The notes beneath the pieces are model-generated. The model saw only the letters and a program-made list of their open reading frames with translations. It ran no database searches and was not told the origin of the DNA. The position numbers and the translations under genes were made by a program. Positions 48,501 to 62,375 of a stretch of DNA of 64,000 nt are shown here, piece after piece. The DNA is taken from the NCBI RefSeq assembly GCF_900182985.1, contig NZ_FXUY01000001.1, forward strand, positions 3,348,001 through 3,412,000, written 5' to 3'. Source of the stretch: Pseudomonas helmanticensis (lineage in GTDB: Bacteria; Pseudomonadota; Gammaproteobacteria; Pseudomonadales; Pseudomonadaceae). Within the stretch, counting starts at the first letter, position 1, and every line of letters begins with the position of its first letter.

Positions 48501-48973
48501 TCAGATGTGACGGACTTCGACAATCTCGTACTCGATAACGCCACTTGGCGTTTTCACGGCGACCACATCGCCCTCTTCCTTGCCGATCAAGGCGCGGGCC
48601 AGAGGCGAACCGACCGAAATCTTGGCGAGTTTGAAGTCTGCCTCATCCTCACCCACGATGTGGTAAGTGACGCTTTCATCGGTCTCGACGTTGGCGATTT
48701 CGACGGTAGTGCCGAAGATCACTTTGCCGGTATGCGGGATGGACGTGACATCAATGATGACCTGATTCTGAATCCGGCCTTCGATATCACGAATCCGCGC
48801 TTCAACCATGCCTTGCTGTTCGCGCGCGGCATGGTATTCGGCGTTTTCTTTCAAGTCACCCAGCTCGCGGGCCGTACCGATGTCCTGGCTGAGCTTCGGA
48901 CGTACGACCTTGGTCAGGTGAGCGTGTTCTTCTTCCAGGGCTTTAGCGCCCTGGACGGTCATTGGGTATTTGA

Positions 48974-48977
<4 letters not shown>
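48501..48977 (-). CDS. greA: Transcription elongation factor GreA
   Basis: The 158-aa factor enters the RNA polymerase secondary channel and stimulates cleavage of backtracked RNA. The N-terminal coiled coil has the acidic tip ([17 protein letters not shown]) and the C-terminal domain has [16 protein letters not shown]. Its ATG overlaps the carB stop by 4 bases (ATGA), so translation is coupled. Confidence 0.98.
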
Positions 48978-52195
<3,218 letters not shown>

Positions 52196-52320
52196 GGGTT
52201 TGTCACTCAAATCCGCAGGTCAGTCGGCAAGCCGTCTTGATCGATTTCTGAAGTCCCGAAGGGGCCGCCGGTGCCGGGGCCACCCTCGTGGGCTTCTCTC
52301 TACAGTCTCAAGGCGAACGC

Positions 52321-53457
52321 TTAGCGTCGCTTGGCCATCTCGTTGATGAAGCGGTCGAACAGTGGCGCGACGTCGTTCGGGCCCGGGCTCGCTTCAGGGT
52401 GACCCTGGAAGCTGAACGCGCTCTTGTCGGTGCGCTCGATGCCTTGCAGGGTGCCGTCGAACAGCGATTTGTGAATCGCTCGCACGTTGGCTGGCAGGGT
52501 CTCTTCGTCTACCGCGAAACCGTGGTTCTGGCTGGTGATCATCACGACACCAGTGTCCAGATCCTGCACCGGGTGGTTGGCACCGTGGTGGCCATGGCCC
52601 ATTTTCAGGGTCTTGGCGCCGGAAGCCAGAGCGAGCAGTTGGTGACCCAGGCAAATACCGAAGACCGGAATTTCGGTTTCCAGGACTTCCTTGATCGCCT
52701 TGATCGCGTAGTCGCATGGCTCCGGATCACCAGGGCCGTTGGACAGGAACACGCCGTCCGGCTTCAGTGCCAGGACATCAGCAGCAGGCGTCTGCGCAGG
52801 TACCACGGTGACGCGGCAGCCGCGCTCGACCAGCATGCGCAGGATGTTGACCTTGACGCCGTAGTCGTAGGCAACCACGTGATAAGGCAGCTCGGAAGCG
52901 TCGATGGTCGCGTGGCTGTCGGTCTTCAGATCCCAGACAGTCGAGCGCCATTCGTACTGAGTCTTGGTGCTGACGACCTTCGCCAGATCCATGCCCTTCA
53001 GGCCCGGGAAGCCTTGCGCGGCAGCAATTGCAGCTTCTTCGGAGATGTTGTCGCCGGCCATGATGCAGCCGTTCTGTGCGCCTTTCTCACGCAGGATGCG
53101 GGTCAGGCGGCGGGTGTCGATACCGGCGATTGCCACAACATTGTTGGCTTTCAGGTAGTCGGACAGGGACATCTTGTTACGCCAGTTGCTCGCTACCAGC
53201 GGCAGGTCACGGATGACCAGGCCAGCGGACCACACGCGGTCGGACTCGGCGTCTTCCGGCGTGGTGCCGGTGTTGCCGATGTGCGGGTAAGTCAAGGTAA
53301 CGATTTGTTGGGCGTAGGAAGGATCGGTAAGGATTTCCTGATAGCCGGTCATTGCGGTGTTGAACACCACCTCACCAACGGTTTGACCGTCGGCTCCAAT
53401 GGCTTCGCCGCGAAAAATGCTGCCATCAGCAAGGGCAAGTATGGCTGGCTTAGTCAA
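52321..53457 (-). CDS. carA: Carbamoyl-phosphate synthase small subunit (glutaminase)
   Basis: The 378-aa subunit hydrolyses glutamine and channels ammonia to CarB. The nucleophile cysteine is in [16 protein letters not shown], and the catalytic His/Glu lie in [11 protein letters not shown]. The start is TTG at 53457 with GGGAGG six bases upstream, giving the family N-terminus [15 protein letters not shown] terminator hairpin lies about 50 bases upstream. Confidence 0.97.
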   Translation of the reverse strand: MTKPAILALADGSIFRGEAIGADGQTVGEVVFNTAMTGYQEILTDPSYAQQIVTLTYPHIGNTGTTPEDAESDRVWSAGLVIRDLPLVASNWRNKMSLSDYLKANNVVAIAGIDTRRLTRILREKGAQNGCIMAGDNISEEAAIAAAQGFPGLKGMDLAKVVSTKTQYEWRSTVWDLKTDSHATIDASELPYHVVAYDYGVKVNILRMLVERGCRVTVVPAQTPAADVLALKPDGVFLSNGPGDPEPCDYAIKAIKEVLETEIPVFGICLGHQLLALASGAKTLKMGHGHHGANHPVQDLDTGVVMITSQNHGFAVDEETLPANVRAIHKSLFDGTLQGIERTDKSAFSFQGHPEASPGPNDVAPLFDRFINEMAKRR

Positions 53458-53502
53458 GAAGACCTCCCGTAAATAACGCATGAAAGGGCGATCGCAGGTT
53501 GT

Positions 53503-53540
53503 AAAAAAGCGGAGTGACGTATGGACACGTCACCCCGCTT
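53503..53540 (-). terminator. Terminator/possible attenuator just upstream of carA
   Basis: On the minus strand AAGCGGGGTGACGT and ACGTCACTCCGCTT form a strong stem followed by a T run. It ends 46 bases before the carA start and 175 bases after dapB, which leaves almost no room for a promoter between it and carA. Confidence 0.85.
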
Positions 53541-53714
53541 CTTCACTGAATTATTCTGCGCGCTTTTAGTGGACACACTAAAGCTGTAGCTTACAGAAAA
53601 AGGCTTTTTTGGTCCACCGCTAAAGAGCCTAAAAGGCCGGAGAATGCGACAGGACGTCGGCTAGCGGAGAAAAACCAGCGCAAACAGGGCGTTTGCGCCG
53701 GGTTCAGCAATGAA

Positions 53715-54530
<816 letters not shown>

Positions 54531-55655
54531 TTACAGATCGCCGAAGAAACGCTTCACACCGTCAAACCAACCGGTGGTTTTCGGCGAATGGCTGTTGTCG
54601 TCCGCCAGCGAGCTGCGGAATTCTTCCAGCAGTTCGCGCTGACGACGGTTCAGATTGACCGGCGTTTCGACCGCAACGCGGCACATCAAATCGCCTGCAC
54701 CGCCGCCACGCACTGGCGCAACGCCTTTGCCGCGCACACGGAACTGCTTGCCGGTCTGGGTGCCTTCAGGGATTTTCAGTTTGACGCGACCGTCGAGGGT
54801 CGGGATTTCCAGCTCGCCGCCCAAGGCTGCATCAACGAAGCTGATCGGCACTTCGCAGAACAGATGCTTGCCGTCGCGCTGGAAAATGTCGTGCTCGCGC
54901 ACATTGATGACCACATACAGGTCGCCAGTCGGACCGCCCTGGGTACCCGCTTCGCCTTCACCGGAGAGACGAATGCGGTCGCCGGTATCGACGCCGGCCG
55001 GCACTTTGACCGACAGCGTCTTGTACTCTTCGACGCGGCCGTCGCCGTGGCAGGAGTCGCACGGATCGGAAATGATCTTGCCCTGGCCATGGCAACGCGG
55101 GCAGGTCTGCTGCACCGAGAAGAAGCCCTGCTGCATGCGCACCTGACCGATGCCGCCGCAAGTCGGGCACGTCGATGGCGACGAGCCTTTCTTGGCGCCC
55201 GAGCCGTCGCATGGCTTGCAGTTGACCAATGTCGGAACGCGGATATTCACGGTGGTACCGCGCACCGCCTCTTCCAGATTCAGCTCCAGGGTGTAGCGCA
55301 AATCGCTGCCACGCTGCGCGCCGCCACGGGAACCGCCGCGACCGCCACCGAAGAAATCACTGAAGACATCACCAAAGATGTCAGAGAAATTCTGCCCGCC
55401 GAAACCGGCACCGCCGCCGCCCATGCTCGGGTCGACACCGGCATGACCGTACTGGTCGTATGCCGCGCGCTTGCTCGAATCGGACAGCACTTCGTAGGCC
55501 TCGTTGGCCTCTTTGAACATCTCTTCCGACGCTTTGTCATCGGGATTACGGTCCGGGTGATGCTTCATTGCCAGACGGCGATAAGCCTTCTTCAGGTCCG
55601 CATCGCTTGAGCCACGCTCAACACCCAACACTTCGTAATAGTCACGCTTTGCCAT
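54531..55655 (-). CDS. dnaJ: Chaperone DnaJ
   Basis: The 374-aa Hsp40 delivers unfolded clients to DnaK and stimulates its ATPase. The J domain has HPD at 33-35. A Gly/Phe-rich segment (about 75-125) follows, then four zinc-binding repeats ([32 protein letters not shown]) and the C-terminal substrate domains. ATG at 55655 ([12 protein letters not shown]) is the family start. It is 296 bases from dnaK. Confidence 0.98.
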   Translation of the reverse strand: MAKRDYYEVLGVERGSSDADLKKAYRRLAMKHHPDRNPDDKASEEMFKEANEAYEVLSDSSKRAAYDQYGHAGVDPSMGGGGAGFGGQNFSDIFGDVFSDFFGGGRGGSRGGAQRGSDLRYTLELNLEEAVRGTTVNIRVPTLVNCKPCDGSGAKKGSSPSTCPTCGGIGQVRMQQGFFSVQQTCPRCHGQGKIISDPCDSCHGDGRVEEYKTLSVKVPAGVDTGDRIRLSGEGEAGTQGGPTGDLYVVINVREHDIFQRDGKHLFCEVPISFVDAALGGELEIPTLDGRVKLKIPEGTQTGKQFRVRGKGVAPVRGGGAGDLMCRVAVETPVNLNRRQRELLEEFRSSLADDNSHSPKTTGWFDGVKRFFGDL

Positions 55656-55878
55656 AAGTCTTCTGCACTCTTGAGGACGTTCGGCAAACCCCTCCTGAGG
55701 ATCGCCAAACTCGTTGAGCCCCAATACAGGCCCGGACCCAACTCACGTCAATTCAACGATCCTGGTCTTTGATTCTGCGGTACTTGTGGCGTGAAAAGCA
55801 GGAGCATCTTCAGCCATACCGCCAGCATCCGAACGTTGTCGCATGCTGTAAAAATTCGCGTATTCCAGATACGCCAAC

Positions 55879-55898
55879 GCGGGAGCTAGCTCCCGCGC
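55879..55898. repeat. Perfect 20-bp palindrome in the dnaK-dnaJ gap
   Basis: CGCGGGAGCTAGCTCCCGCG is a perfect inverted repeat 54 bases past the dnaK stop (on the minus strand). It lacks a T-tract. It may reduce readthrough from dnaK to dnaJ; the rest of the 296-base gap shows no gene or sigma-32 box. Confidence 0.6.
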
Positions 55899-55951
55899 GG
55901 CGACATCCTACCAGTCACTGCCTAAAGGCAGTCAACCGGCCGACCAACAAC

Positions 55952-57868
55952 TTACTTGTGGTCTTTGACTTCTTCAAACTCAGCGTCGACTACGTCGTCA
56001 GCCTTTTCAGCTTTCTCGTCGTGCGGCGCTGCGCCTTCAGCAGGCTGAGCCTGTTCGGCGTACATCTTCTGAGCAACCGGAGCGGAGACTTTCGACAGCT
56101 CTTCAACCTTCGCATCGATGGCAGCCTTGTCGTCGCCTTTGACAGCGGCTTCCAGAGCAACCACAGCGCTCTCGATCGCAGTCTTCTCTTCGGCAGTGAC
56201 CTTGTCGCCCGCATCAGCAACCATTTTGCGCGTCGAGTGAACCAGTGCATCACCCTGGTTGCGGGCAGCGGCCAGCTCTTCGAACTTGCGGTCTTCTTCA
56301 GCGTTCACTTCAGCATCACGAATCATTTGCTGAATTTCGTCATCGGACAGACCGGAGTTGGCCTTGATCACGATCGACTGCGTCTTGCCGGTAGCCTTGT
56401 CTTTCGCACCAACGTGCAGGATGCCGTTAGCGTCGATGTCGAAGGTCACTTCGATCTGCGGCACGCCACGTGGAGCAGGTGGAATGTCGGCCAGGTCGAA
56501 CTTGCCCAGGGACTTGTTCTGAGTGGCTTGCTTGCGCTCGCCTTGCAGAACGTGAATGGTCACAGCACCCTGGTTGTCGTCGGCAGTCGAGAACACTTGC
56601 GATTTCTTGGTAGGAATCGTGGTGTTTTTCTCGATCAGCGCGGTCATCACGCCACCCATGGTTTCGATACCCAGGGTCAGCGGGCTGACGTCGAGCAGCA
56701 GAACGTCTTTCACGTCACCAGCCAGAACAGCGCCCTGAATCGCAGCACCCATGGCAACAGCTTCGTCCGGGTTAACGTCTTTACGCGCTTCTTTACCGAA
56801 GAAATCGGTAACCAGCTTCTGTACCAGCGGCATACGGGTCTGACCACCGACCAGAATCACGTCGTTGATCGCGCCAACATCCAGACCAGCGTCTTTCATG
56901 GCGATGCGGCAAGGTTCGATGGTGCGCTGAACCAGGTCTTCAACCAGTGCTTCGAGCTTGGCACGCGAAATCTTCACGTTCAGGTGCTTAGGACCGGTCG
57001 CGTCTGCAGTAATGTACGGCAGGTTGACGTCGGTCGACTGGCTCGAGGACAGTTCGATCTTGGCTTTCTCAGCGGCTTCTTTCAGGCGCTGCATCGCCAG
57101 CGGGTCACCTTTGAGGTTCATGCCGCTTTCTTTCTTGAATTCGTCAACGAGGTAGTCGATCAGACGAATGTCAAAGTCTTCACCGCCAAGGAAGGTGTCG
57201 CCGTTGGTAGCCAGTACTTCGAACTGGTGCTCGCCATCGACTTCAGCGATCTCGATTACGGAAACGTCGAAAGTACCGCCACCCAGGTCATAAACGATCA
57301 CGGTGTGATCGCCCTTGGCCTTGTCCATACCGTAAGCCAGAGCAGCTGCGGTTGGTTCGTTGATGATACGTTTTACGTCCAGACCGGCGATGCGGCCGGC
57401 GTCTTTGGTCGCCTGACGCTGGCTGTCGTTGAAGTAGGCCGGAACGGTGATTACCGCTTCGGTCACTGGCTCGCCGAGGTAGTCTTCGGCGGTCTTCTTC
57501 ATCTTCTTCAGAATTTCAGCCGAGATTTGTGGCGGTGCCATTTTCTGGCCGTTCACTTCAACCCAAGCGTCGCCATTGTCAGCCTTGGCGATTTTGTAAG
57601 GCACCATCTGGATGTCTTTCTGCACAACTTCTTCGTCGAAACGACGACCGATCAGACGCTTTACTGCGTACAGAGTGTTGTGCGGGTTGGTCACAGCCTG
57701 ACGCTTGGCCGACTGACCTACCAGAATTTCGCCATCGTTGGCGTAAGCGATGATCGACGGCGTGGTACGCGCGCCTTCAGCGTTTTCAATAACTTTTGCC
57801 TTGCCGTTTTCCAGCACGGAGACGCAGGAGTTGGTAGTCCCCAGGTCGATACCGATAATTTTGCCCAT
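55952..57868 (-). CDS. dnaK: Molecular chaperone DnaK (Hsp70)
   Basis: The 638-aa ATP-dependent chaperone has the nucleotide-binding domain (about 1-383: [40 protein letters not shown]), the linker [13 protein letters not shown], the substrate-binding domain and a C-terminal lid ending EEVKDHK. It acts with DnaJ and GrpE encoded beside it. GGGAGAG precedes the ATG, and a consensus sigma-32 promoter overlaps the grpE stop. Confidence 0.99.
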   Translation of the reverse strand: MGKIIGIDLGTTNSCVSVLENGKAKVIENAEGARTTPSIIAYANDGEILVGQSAKRQAVTNPHNTLYAVKRLIGRRFDEEVVQKDIQMVPYKIAKADNGDAWVEVNGQKMAPPQISAEILKKMKKTAEDYLGEPVTEAVITVPAYFNDSQRQATKDAGRIAGLDVKRIINEPTAAALAYGMDKAKGDHTVIVYDLGGGTFDVSVIEIAEVDGEHQFEVLATNGDTFLGGEDFDIRLIDYLVDEFKKESGMNLKGDPLAMQRLKEAAEKAKIELSSSQSTDVNLPYITADATGPKHLNVKISRAKLEALVEDLVQRTIEPCRIAMKDAGLDVGAINDVILVGGQTRMPLVQKLVTDFFGKEARKDVNPDEAVAMGAAIQGAVLAGDVKDVLLLDVSPLTLGIETMGGVMTALIEKNTTIPTKKSQVFSTADDNQGAVTIHVLQGERKQATQNKSLGKFDLADIPPAPRGVPQIEVTFDIDANGILHVGAKDKATGKTQSIVIKANSGLSDDEIQQMIRDAEVNAEEDRKFEELAAARNQGDALVHSTRKMVADAGDKVTAEEKTAIESAVVALEAAVKGDDKAAIDAKVEELSKVSAPVAQKMYAEQAQPAEGAAPHDEKAEKADDVVDAEFEEVKDHK

Positions 57869-57947
57869 GTTAACTCTCCCGAAACTTTGGATTTGGATGC
57901 CGCAGCAGTGGTGGCTGACTGCGGTAGCACTTAAACGCTTGACTTCT

Positions 57948-57975
57948 AAATGGGGGCCTTGCGGCTAATTTCAAG
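57948..57975 (-). promoter_or_regulatory. Sigma-32 heat-shock promoter of dnaK
   Basis: Minus strand reads CTTGAAA, 13 bases, CCCCATTT, a full match to the RpoH consensus. The -35 box contains the grpE stop codon, so dnaK has its own heat-shock promoter as well as any readthrough from grpE. Confidence 0.9.
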
Positions 57976-58537
57976 CCTTCTCGTCAATCGAAGGCGAAAT
58001 TGGCGCAGGCGCCTTGCTGACCACAACCATGGCCGGGCGCAACAGGCGACCGTTGAGCTGGTAGCCCTTCTGGAACACCTTCAGAACACTGTTCGGTTCT
58101 ACGTCGGCGCTTTCCTGCATGGCCATTGCCTGATGCTGAACAGCATTGAACGGTTCGCCATGCGGATCGATCGCTTCAAGCTGATAACGCTTGAGGGTGT
58201 CGTGGAACATTTTCAGCGTCAGTTCGATGCCTTCACGCATCGGACGGATGCTTTCGTCGTCCGGGTTCGACAGCTCGAGGCCGCGCTCCAGGCTATCGAC
58301 GATCGGCAGCAAGTCGCTGGCGAATTTCTCCAGGGCAAACTTGTGCGCCTTTTCGACGTCCTGCTCGGCACGACGACGAACGTTCTGCAGATCGGCAGCT
58401 ACACGCAGAGACTGATCCTGCGCGGCGGCCAATTGCTCTTCGAGCACTTGTACACGGGTCGCCAGGTCATCACCCGAACCTGCGGGTGCCTGATTGGCTT
58501 CTGGGTTTTGCGTATCTACTGTCTGTTCGTCAGCCAT
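57971..58537 (-). CDS. grpE: Nucleotide exchange factor GrpE
   Basis: The 188-aa dimeric exchange factor releases ADP from DnaK. The long coiled coil (about 28-90), the [14 protein letters not shown] region, and the C-terminal beta domain with [16 protein letters not shown] are typical. AAAGGAG precedes the ATG, and a sigma-32 promoter lies about 55 bases upstream. Confidence 0.97.
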   Translation of the reverse strand: MADEQTVDTQNPEANQAPAGSGDDLATRVQVLEEQLAAAQDQSLRVAADLQNVRRRAEQDVEKAHKFALEKFASDLLPIVDSLERGLELSNPDDESIRPMREGIELTLKMFHDTLKRYQLEAIDPHGEPFNAVQHQAMAMQESADVEPNSVLKVFQKGYQLNGRLLRPAMVVVSKAPAPISPSIDEKA

Positions 58538-58590
58538 AGAATTCTCCTTTCAATTTCGTCCGCGAGCCTGACTCGCGCTTCTGCCCCGAT

Positions 58591-58618
58591 ATATGGGGCC
58601 GCAAAATCAGGCTTCAAG
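58591..58618 (-). promoter_or_regulatory. Sigma-32 heat-shock promoter of grpE
   Basis: Minus strand reads CTTGAAG, 13 bases, CCCCATAT, one base from the RpoH -35 consensus and identical in spacing to the dnaK promoter. Confidence 0.88.
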
Positions 58619-58737
58619 GGTCTTCAAGCATTAACCCTACAAAAAAGTGCCGCATTCTCATTCCCCGATGCGCTAAGAACATTTTCAGTTCAAGCAAATC
58701 GAGCTAAGGGCAGGCATTGTCAGCCAGAAACAAAACA

Positions 58738-58753
58738 CTGTATAAATAACCAG
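58738..58753 (+). promoter_or_regulatory. LexA (SOS) box upstream of recN
   Basis: CTGTATAAATAACCAG matches the CTG-N10-CAG LexA consensus with an AT-rich centre, 24 bases before the recN ATG. Confidence 0.88.
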
Positions 58754-58777
58754 ACCTAAAGCCTGGGAGCGGCCGTT

Positions 58778-60451
58778 ATGCTGGTGCACCTGTCCGTACA
58801 CAACTACGCCATCGTTGAACATCTCGATCTCGAACTTGATCGCGGGATGAGCGTGATCACAGGGGAAACCGGCGCCGGCAAGTCGATCATGCTCGACGCG
58901 CTGGGCCTGACGCTGGGCGATCGTGCCGACAGCGGCGTGGTCCGCCCCGGCGCCGACAAGGCCGACATCCTCGCGACTTTTGACCTTGTCGACATTCCCG
59001 AAGCCAGCGCGTGGCTCGCCGAGCGCGATCTGGACATCGACGGTCCATGCATCCTCCGTCGGGTGATCACCAGCGAAGGCCGTTCGCGCGGCTATATCAA
59101 CGGCACGCCCTGCCCGCTGGGTGATCTCAAGTCTCTCGGCGAATTGCTGATCGACATTCATAGCCAGCACGAACATCAGTCCCTGCTGAAAACCGATACC
59201 CACCGCCGTTTGCTGGACGAGTACGCGGGCGCTACCGATCTGGCCCGCCAGGTTCAGCTCGCCGCCCAGCGCTGGCGGCAGACTCGCCAGGAGCTCGAGC
59301 GCCTCTCCAACTCCGGTGATGAACAGCGCGCACGCCATCAATTGCTTAGCTATCAGCTTGAAGAGCTGGAAAACCTTGGTCTCGGCGATAATGAACTCGA
59401 ACAGCTGGAGCAGGAACACAAAAACCTGACCAACGCCGAAACCCTGCTGGGCATCTGCCGGCAAGTGGTCGAGCAATGCAGCGAAAGTGATTCAGGCAAT
59501 GTCCTGAACGCACTGACGGCCAGCCTCAATCGTCTGTCGAGCGTGAACAATTCAGTTGGCGCACTGGGCGAAGCCAGCAGCTTGCTGACCAGCGCGCAGA
59601 TTCAGGTTGAAGAGGCTGTCGGCGAACTCAATCGCTTCCTCGACAACTTCGATGCCGATCCGGCCCGCCTGCAGTACCTGGAAGAACGCCTCGATGCGAT
59701 CTATACCCTGGCGCGCAAGCACCGGATCCAGCCGACCGAGGTCGCGGAAATGCAGCAAAAATTGCTGGATGAAATCGAAACACTCAACGCCAACGACGAA
59801 TCCATCGAGCGCCTGGGCGAGGAACTCGCATCCTATGCCCGTCATTATCAGGAGAAGGCCCGGGAGCTGAGCGACTTGCGTCATCAAGCGGCTGGCAGTC
59901 TGGCCAGCGCGGTGGAACAGGAAATTCAGCGTCTGGGTATGCCTGGTGGTCGCTTCACCATCGAACTACGCGCCAACAGCAGCGACGAACTGCTGCCCAA
60001 TGGACTGGAACAGGTTGAACTGCTGGTCAGTGCCAACCCTGGCCAACCCTTGAAAGCCCTCGCCAAAGTGGCTTCCGGCGGTGAACTGTCGCGGATCAGC
60101 CTGGCGATTCAGGTGATCACCGCCCAGACCTCACGGGTACCAACACTGGTGTTCGACGAAGTCGACGTAGGCATTGGCGGCCCGACGGCTGAAATTGTCG
60201 GCCAATTGCTGCGTCGACTGGGCGAACGCGGGCAGGTATTGACGGTGACGCACTTGCCACAAGTCGCGGCGCAAGGGCATCAGCATTTGTTCGTGCACAA
60301 AGTGCGTGGCGATGAGGCAACCCACACCGCTGTGTCCAAGCTGAGCAAGACCGAACGAATAGAAGAAGTCGCGCGGATGCTCGGCGGCATCGATCTGACC
60401 AAGGAATCGTTGGCTCACGCGAAAAAAATGGTGGTTACCGCGAAAGTTTAA
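58778..60451 (+). CDS. recN: DNA repair protein RecN
   Basis: The 557-aa SMC-like ATPase works in double-strand break repair and sister cohesion. Walker A GETGAGKSIMLDALGL is at about 29-44; coiled-coil arms span about 150-360; the signature SGGELSRISLAIQ and Walker B TLVFDEVDVGIGG lie near the C-terminus. It is controlled by the LexA box and converges on fur. Confidence 0.98.
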   Translation: MLVHLSVHNYAIVEHLDLELDRGMSVITGETGAGKSIMLDALGLTLGDRADSGVVRPGADKADILATFDLVDIPEASAWLAERDLDIDGPCILRRVITSEGRSRGYINGTPCPLGDLKSLGELLIDIHSQHEHQSLLKTDTHRRLLDEYAGATDLARQVQLAAQRWRQTRQELERLSNSGDEQRARHQLLSYQLEELENLGLGDNELEQLEQEHKNLTNAETLLGICRQVVEQCSESDSGNVLNALTASLNRLSSVNNSVGALGEASSLLTSAQIQVEEAVGELNRFLDNFDADPARLQYLEERLDAIYTLARKHRIQPTEVAEMQQKLLDEIETLNANDESIERLGEELASYARHYQEKARELSDLRHQAAGSLASAVEQEIQRLGMPGGRFTIELRANSSDELLPNGLEQVELLVSANPGQPLKALAKVASGGELSRISLAIQVITAQTSRVPTLVFDEVDVGIGGPTAEIVGQLLRRLGERGQVLTVTHLPQVAAQGHQHLFVHKVRGDEATHTAVSKLSKTERIEEVARMLGGIDLTKESLAHAKKMVVTAKV

Positions 60452-60473
60452 GATTTTGAAACAATAGAAAGCA

Positions 60474-60499
60474 CGAAGGCGACCCTGGGGTCGCCTTCG
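60474..60499. terminator. Bidirectional terminator between recN and fur
   Basis: CGAAGGCGACCC and GGGTCGCCTTCG form a perfect stem between the convergent recN and fur stops. T-tracts are short on both sides. Confidence 0.75.
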
Positions 60500-60532
60500 T
60501 TCGTTTCGCGAACCTGAATTCGCGCGACATGC

Positions 60533-60937
60533 TTACTTTTTCTTGCGGATGTACAGCACCAGGTTGTGATCCACCAACTCGACACCGTGCTCGTCGGCAA
60601 TTGCCTTCTGCAGTTTTTCGATTTCTGGGCTGACAAATTCGACAACCTCACCGGTCTCCACATCGACCATATGGTCGTGGTGACCGCCGTCGGCCAATTC
60701 GAAGACCGCGTGGCCGCCGTCGAAATTGTGACGGACAACGAGACCAGCTGCTTCGAACTGGGTCAGAACACGGTAAACCGTGGCCAGACCGACGTCCTCG
60801 CCAGCTTCCATCAACGCCTTGTAGACGTCCTCGGCACTCATGTGACGCTGCTCGGTGGAGTCGAGCATTTGCAGGATCTTGACCCGTGGCAGGGTCACTT
60901 TAAGGCCGGCTTTGCGTAGTTCGCTATTTTCAACCAT
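60533..60937 (-). CDS. fur: Ferric uptake regulator Fur (cysteine-free)
   Basis: The 134-aa iron-responsive repressor has a winged-helix DNA domain (about 1-83, SAEDVYKALMEAG and LATVYRVLTQFEAAGLV) and a dimerisation/metal domain with H86-H87-D88-H89 and VELVDHNLVLYIRKKK. It contains no cysteine at all: the CxxC zinc motifs of E. coli Fur are missing, and D92 replaces the single cysteine I recall at this position in P. aeruginosa Fur. It is divergent from omlA, a conserved Pseudomonas arrangement. Confidence 0.97.
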   Translation of the reverse strand: MVENSELRKAGLKVTLPRVKILQMLDSTEQRHMSAEDVYKALMEAGEDVGLATVYRVLTQFEAAGLVVRHNFDGGHAVFELADGGHHDHMVDVETGEVVEFVSPEIEKLQKAIADEHGVELVDHNLVLYIRKKK

Positions 60938-61034
60938 GGTCAGCTTTCTCGCGATGCTGCTTCGCAGCTTCTCTTAATGCGGGTATGATCGGCGTTTACG
61001 TTGTCCCAGCCAAGATAGTGGAAGTCGCCCACCG

Positions 61035-61565
61035 ATGCAAAACACCAAGCTCTTGCTAACCAGTTTCACCTTTGTGGGACTGCTCGCACTCGCCGGTTGT
61101 TCATTCCCCGGGGTTTACAAAATCGACATCCAGCAGGGCAATGTCGTCACGCAGGATATGATAGACCAGTTACGCCCGGGAATGACCCGGCCGCAAGTAC
61201 GGTTTATCATGGGTAACCCCCTGCTGACCGACACGTTCCATGCCGATCGCTGGGATTATCTGTACAGCCTGCAACCGGGTGGCGGTGAACGCCAACAGGA
61301 ACGCGTCAGCGTTATTTTTAACTCAAACGACCAGCTTGTCAGCCTGTCGGGTGATTTCATGCCCGGCGTGAGCCGTGACGAAGCCATTCTCGGCAAGGAC
61401 AGCGGCACGACCAACGTGACCGCCCCTGCTGAAAACGCCGAGAAGCCGAAACCGGAAAAACCGGCCAAGCCAGGTTCCTTGCTGGATCAGATCCAGAAGG
61501 ACGTCGATGGCGTGGAGACCGTTCCGGTTCCGACACCAGAGCCGCTGGACACCTCGCCGCAGTAA
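61035..61565 (+). CDS. bamE: Outer membrane lipoprotein OmlA/BamE
   Basis: The 176-aa lipoprotein belongs to the beta-barrel assembly machinery. The lipobox LAGC puts the lipidated cysteine at C22. The BamE fold shows [28 protein letters not shown] and DRWDYLYS. A Pro/Glu/Lys-rich C-terminal extension (about 125-176) is longer than in E. coli. It is divergent from fur, with which it is linked in Pseudomonas as omlA. Confidence 0.95.
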   Translation: MQNTKLLLTSFTFVGLLALAGCSFPGVYKIDIQQGNVVTQDMIDQLRPGMTRPQVRFIMGNPLLTDTFHADRWDYLYSLQPGGGERQQERVSVIFNSNDQLVSLSGDFMPGVSRDEAILGKDSGTTNVTAPAENAEKPKPEKPAKPGSLLDQIQKDVDGVETVPVPTPEPLDTSPQ

Positions 61566-61572
61566 TTTGCGA

Positions 61573-61612
61573 GGCAATAAAAAACCCGGAAATTCCGGGT
61601 TTTTTATTGCCT
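61573..61612. terminator. Bidirectional terminator between bamE and rnfH
   Basis: GGCAATAAAAAACCCGG and CCGGGTTTTTTATTGCC form a near-perfect stem with A/T tracts on both sides, serving both convergent genes. Confidence 0.95.
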
Positions 61613-61626
61613 GCCGTTTGGCCTGG

Positions 61627-61941
61627 TCACTGATGTCGCGCTTTCGCCTCGGCAGCCTTGGCTGCCCGCAAGCGTCGAACCTCTTTCGGATCAGCCAGCA
61701 ATGGCCGGTAGATTTCGATGCGATCGCCCGCCTGAACCGGTCGACTCTGCGGATCGGCAACCACCTTGCCGAAAATTCCCAGCGGGCAGTCGGCCAGATT
61801 CAGCGGCGCAAACTCATCGCCAATGCCGGACTTGAGCACGGCTTCGCGCACGGTCGTGCTTTGCGGAACACTGACCACGCGCAAAACCTGACGATCAACG
61901 GCGGCATACACCACCTCGATTTCGATCATCGTCTCAACCAT
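61627..61941 (-). CDS. rnfH: RnfH family protein
   Basis: The 104-aa ubiquitin-fold small protein (UPF0125) carries IEIEVVYAAVDRQVLR, ADCPLGIFGKVV and AGDRIEIYRPLLADPKE. Its role is unclear; it pairs with ratA across gamma-proteobacteria. The start overlaps the ratA stop (ATGGTTGA). An ATG 4 codons later is an alternative. Confidence 0.93.
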   Translation of the reverse strand: MVETMIEIEVVYAAVDRQVLRVVSVPQSTTVREAVLKSGIGDEFAPLNLADCPLGIFGKVVADPQSRPVQAGDRIEIYRPLLADPKEVRRLRAAKAAEAKARHQ

Positions 61942-62368
61942 GCATCTGCTTGGCGCGCTGACAGAACGCATCCACCAGCGTATTCGCCGCCTGATTGAAC
62001 AGCGGCCCGAGCGTCGCGCGCACCAGAGGCCCGGCATAATCGAAGGACAGATCGAGACTGATCTTGCAGGCCTTCTCATTCAACACCTTGAACACCCAGA
62101 CGCCGTGCAATTGATTGAATGGACCTTCTTCAAGGTTCATCTCGATCGACTGCCCCGGCACCAGCGTATTGCGTGTGACGAAGTGCTGGCTGAGGCCGCC
62201 CTTCGCCACGCCGACGCTGGCGCGCATATGCTCCGGTGAGCTTTCCAGCACCTCGGCCGCCGAGCACCACGGCAGAAACTCCGGATAACGCGCCACATCG
62301 TTGACGAGGTCATAGAGAAATTGCGCCGGGTACGGCAGCAGCGCTGATCGTTGAATATGTGTCGTCAT
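61934..62368 (-). CDS. ratA: RatA family ribosome-association/START-like protein
   Basis: The 144-aa START/polyketide-cyclase-like protein is named RatA for a reported effect on 70S formation in E. coli; relatives bind ubiquinone-type lipids (Coq10). Motifs include LLPYPAQFLYDLVNDVARYPEFLPWC and SLDLSFDYAGPLVRATLGPLF. ATG at 62368 (MTTHIQRSA) is the family start. Confidence 0.95.
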   Translation of the reverse strand: MTTHIQRSALLPYPAQFLYDLVNDVARYPEFLPWCSAAEVLESSPEHMRASVGVAKGGLSQHFVTRNTLVPGQSIEMNLEEGPFNQLHGVWVFKVLNEKACKISLDLSFDYAGPLVRATLGPLFNQAANTLVDAFCQRAKQMHG

Positions 62369-62375
62369 GTAAGCG

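Noticed and set aside
61934-62368. ratA-rnfH considered as a toxin-antitoxin pair
   Set aside because: Both are conserved core genes with START-like and ubiquitin-like folds. The name reflects an E. coli overexpression effect and there is no TA-type context here.
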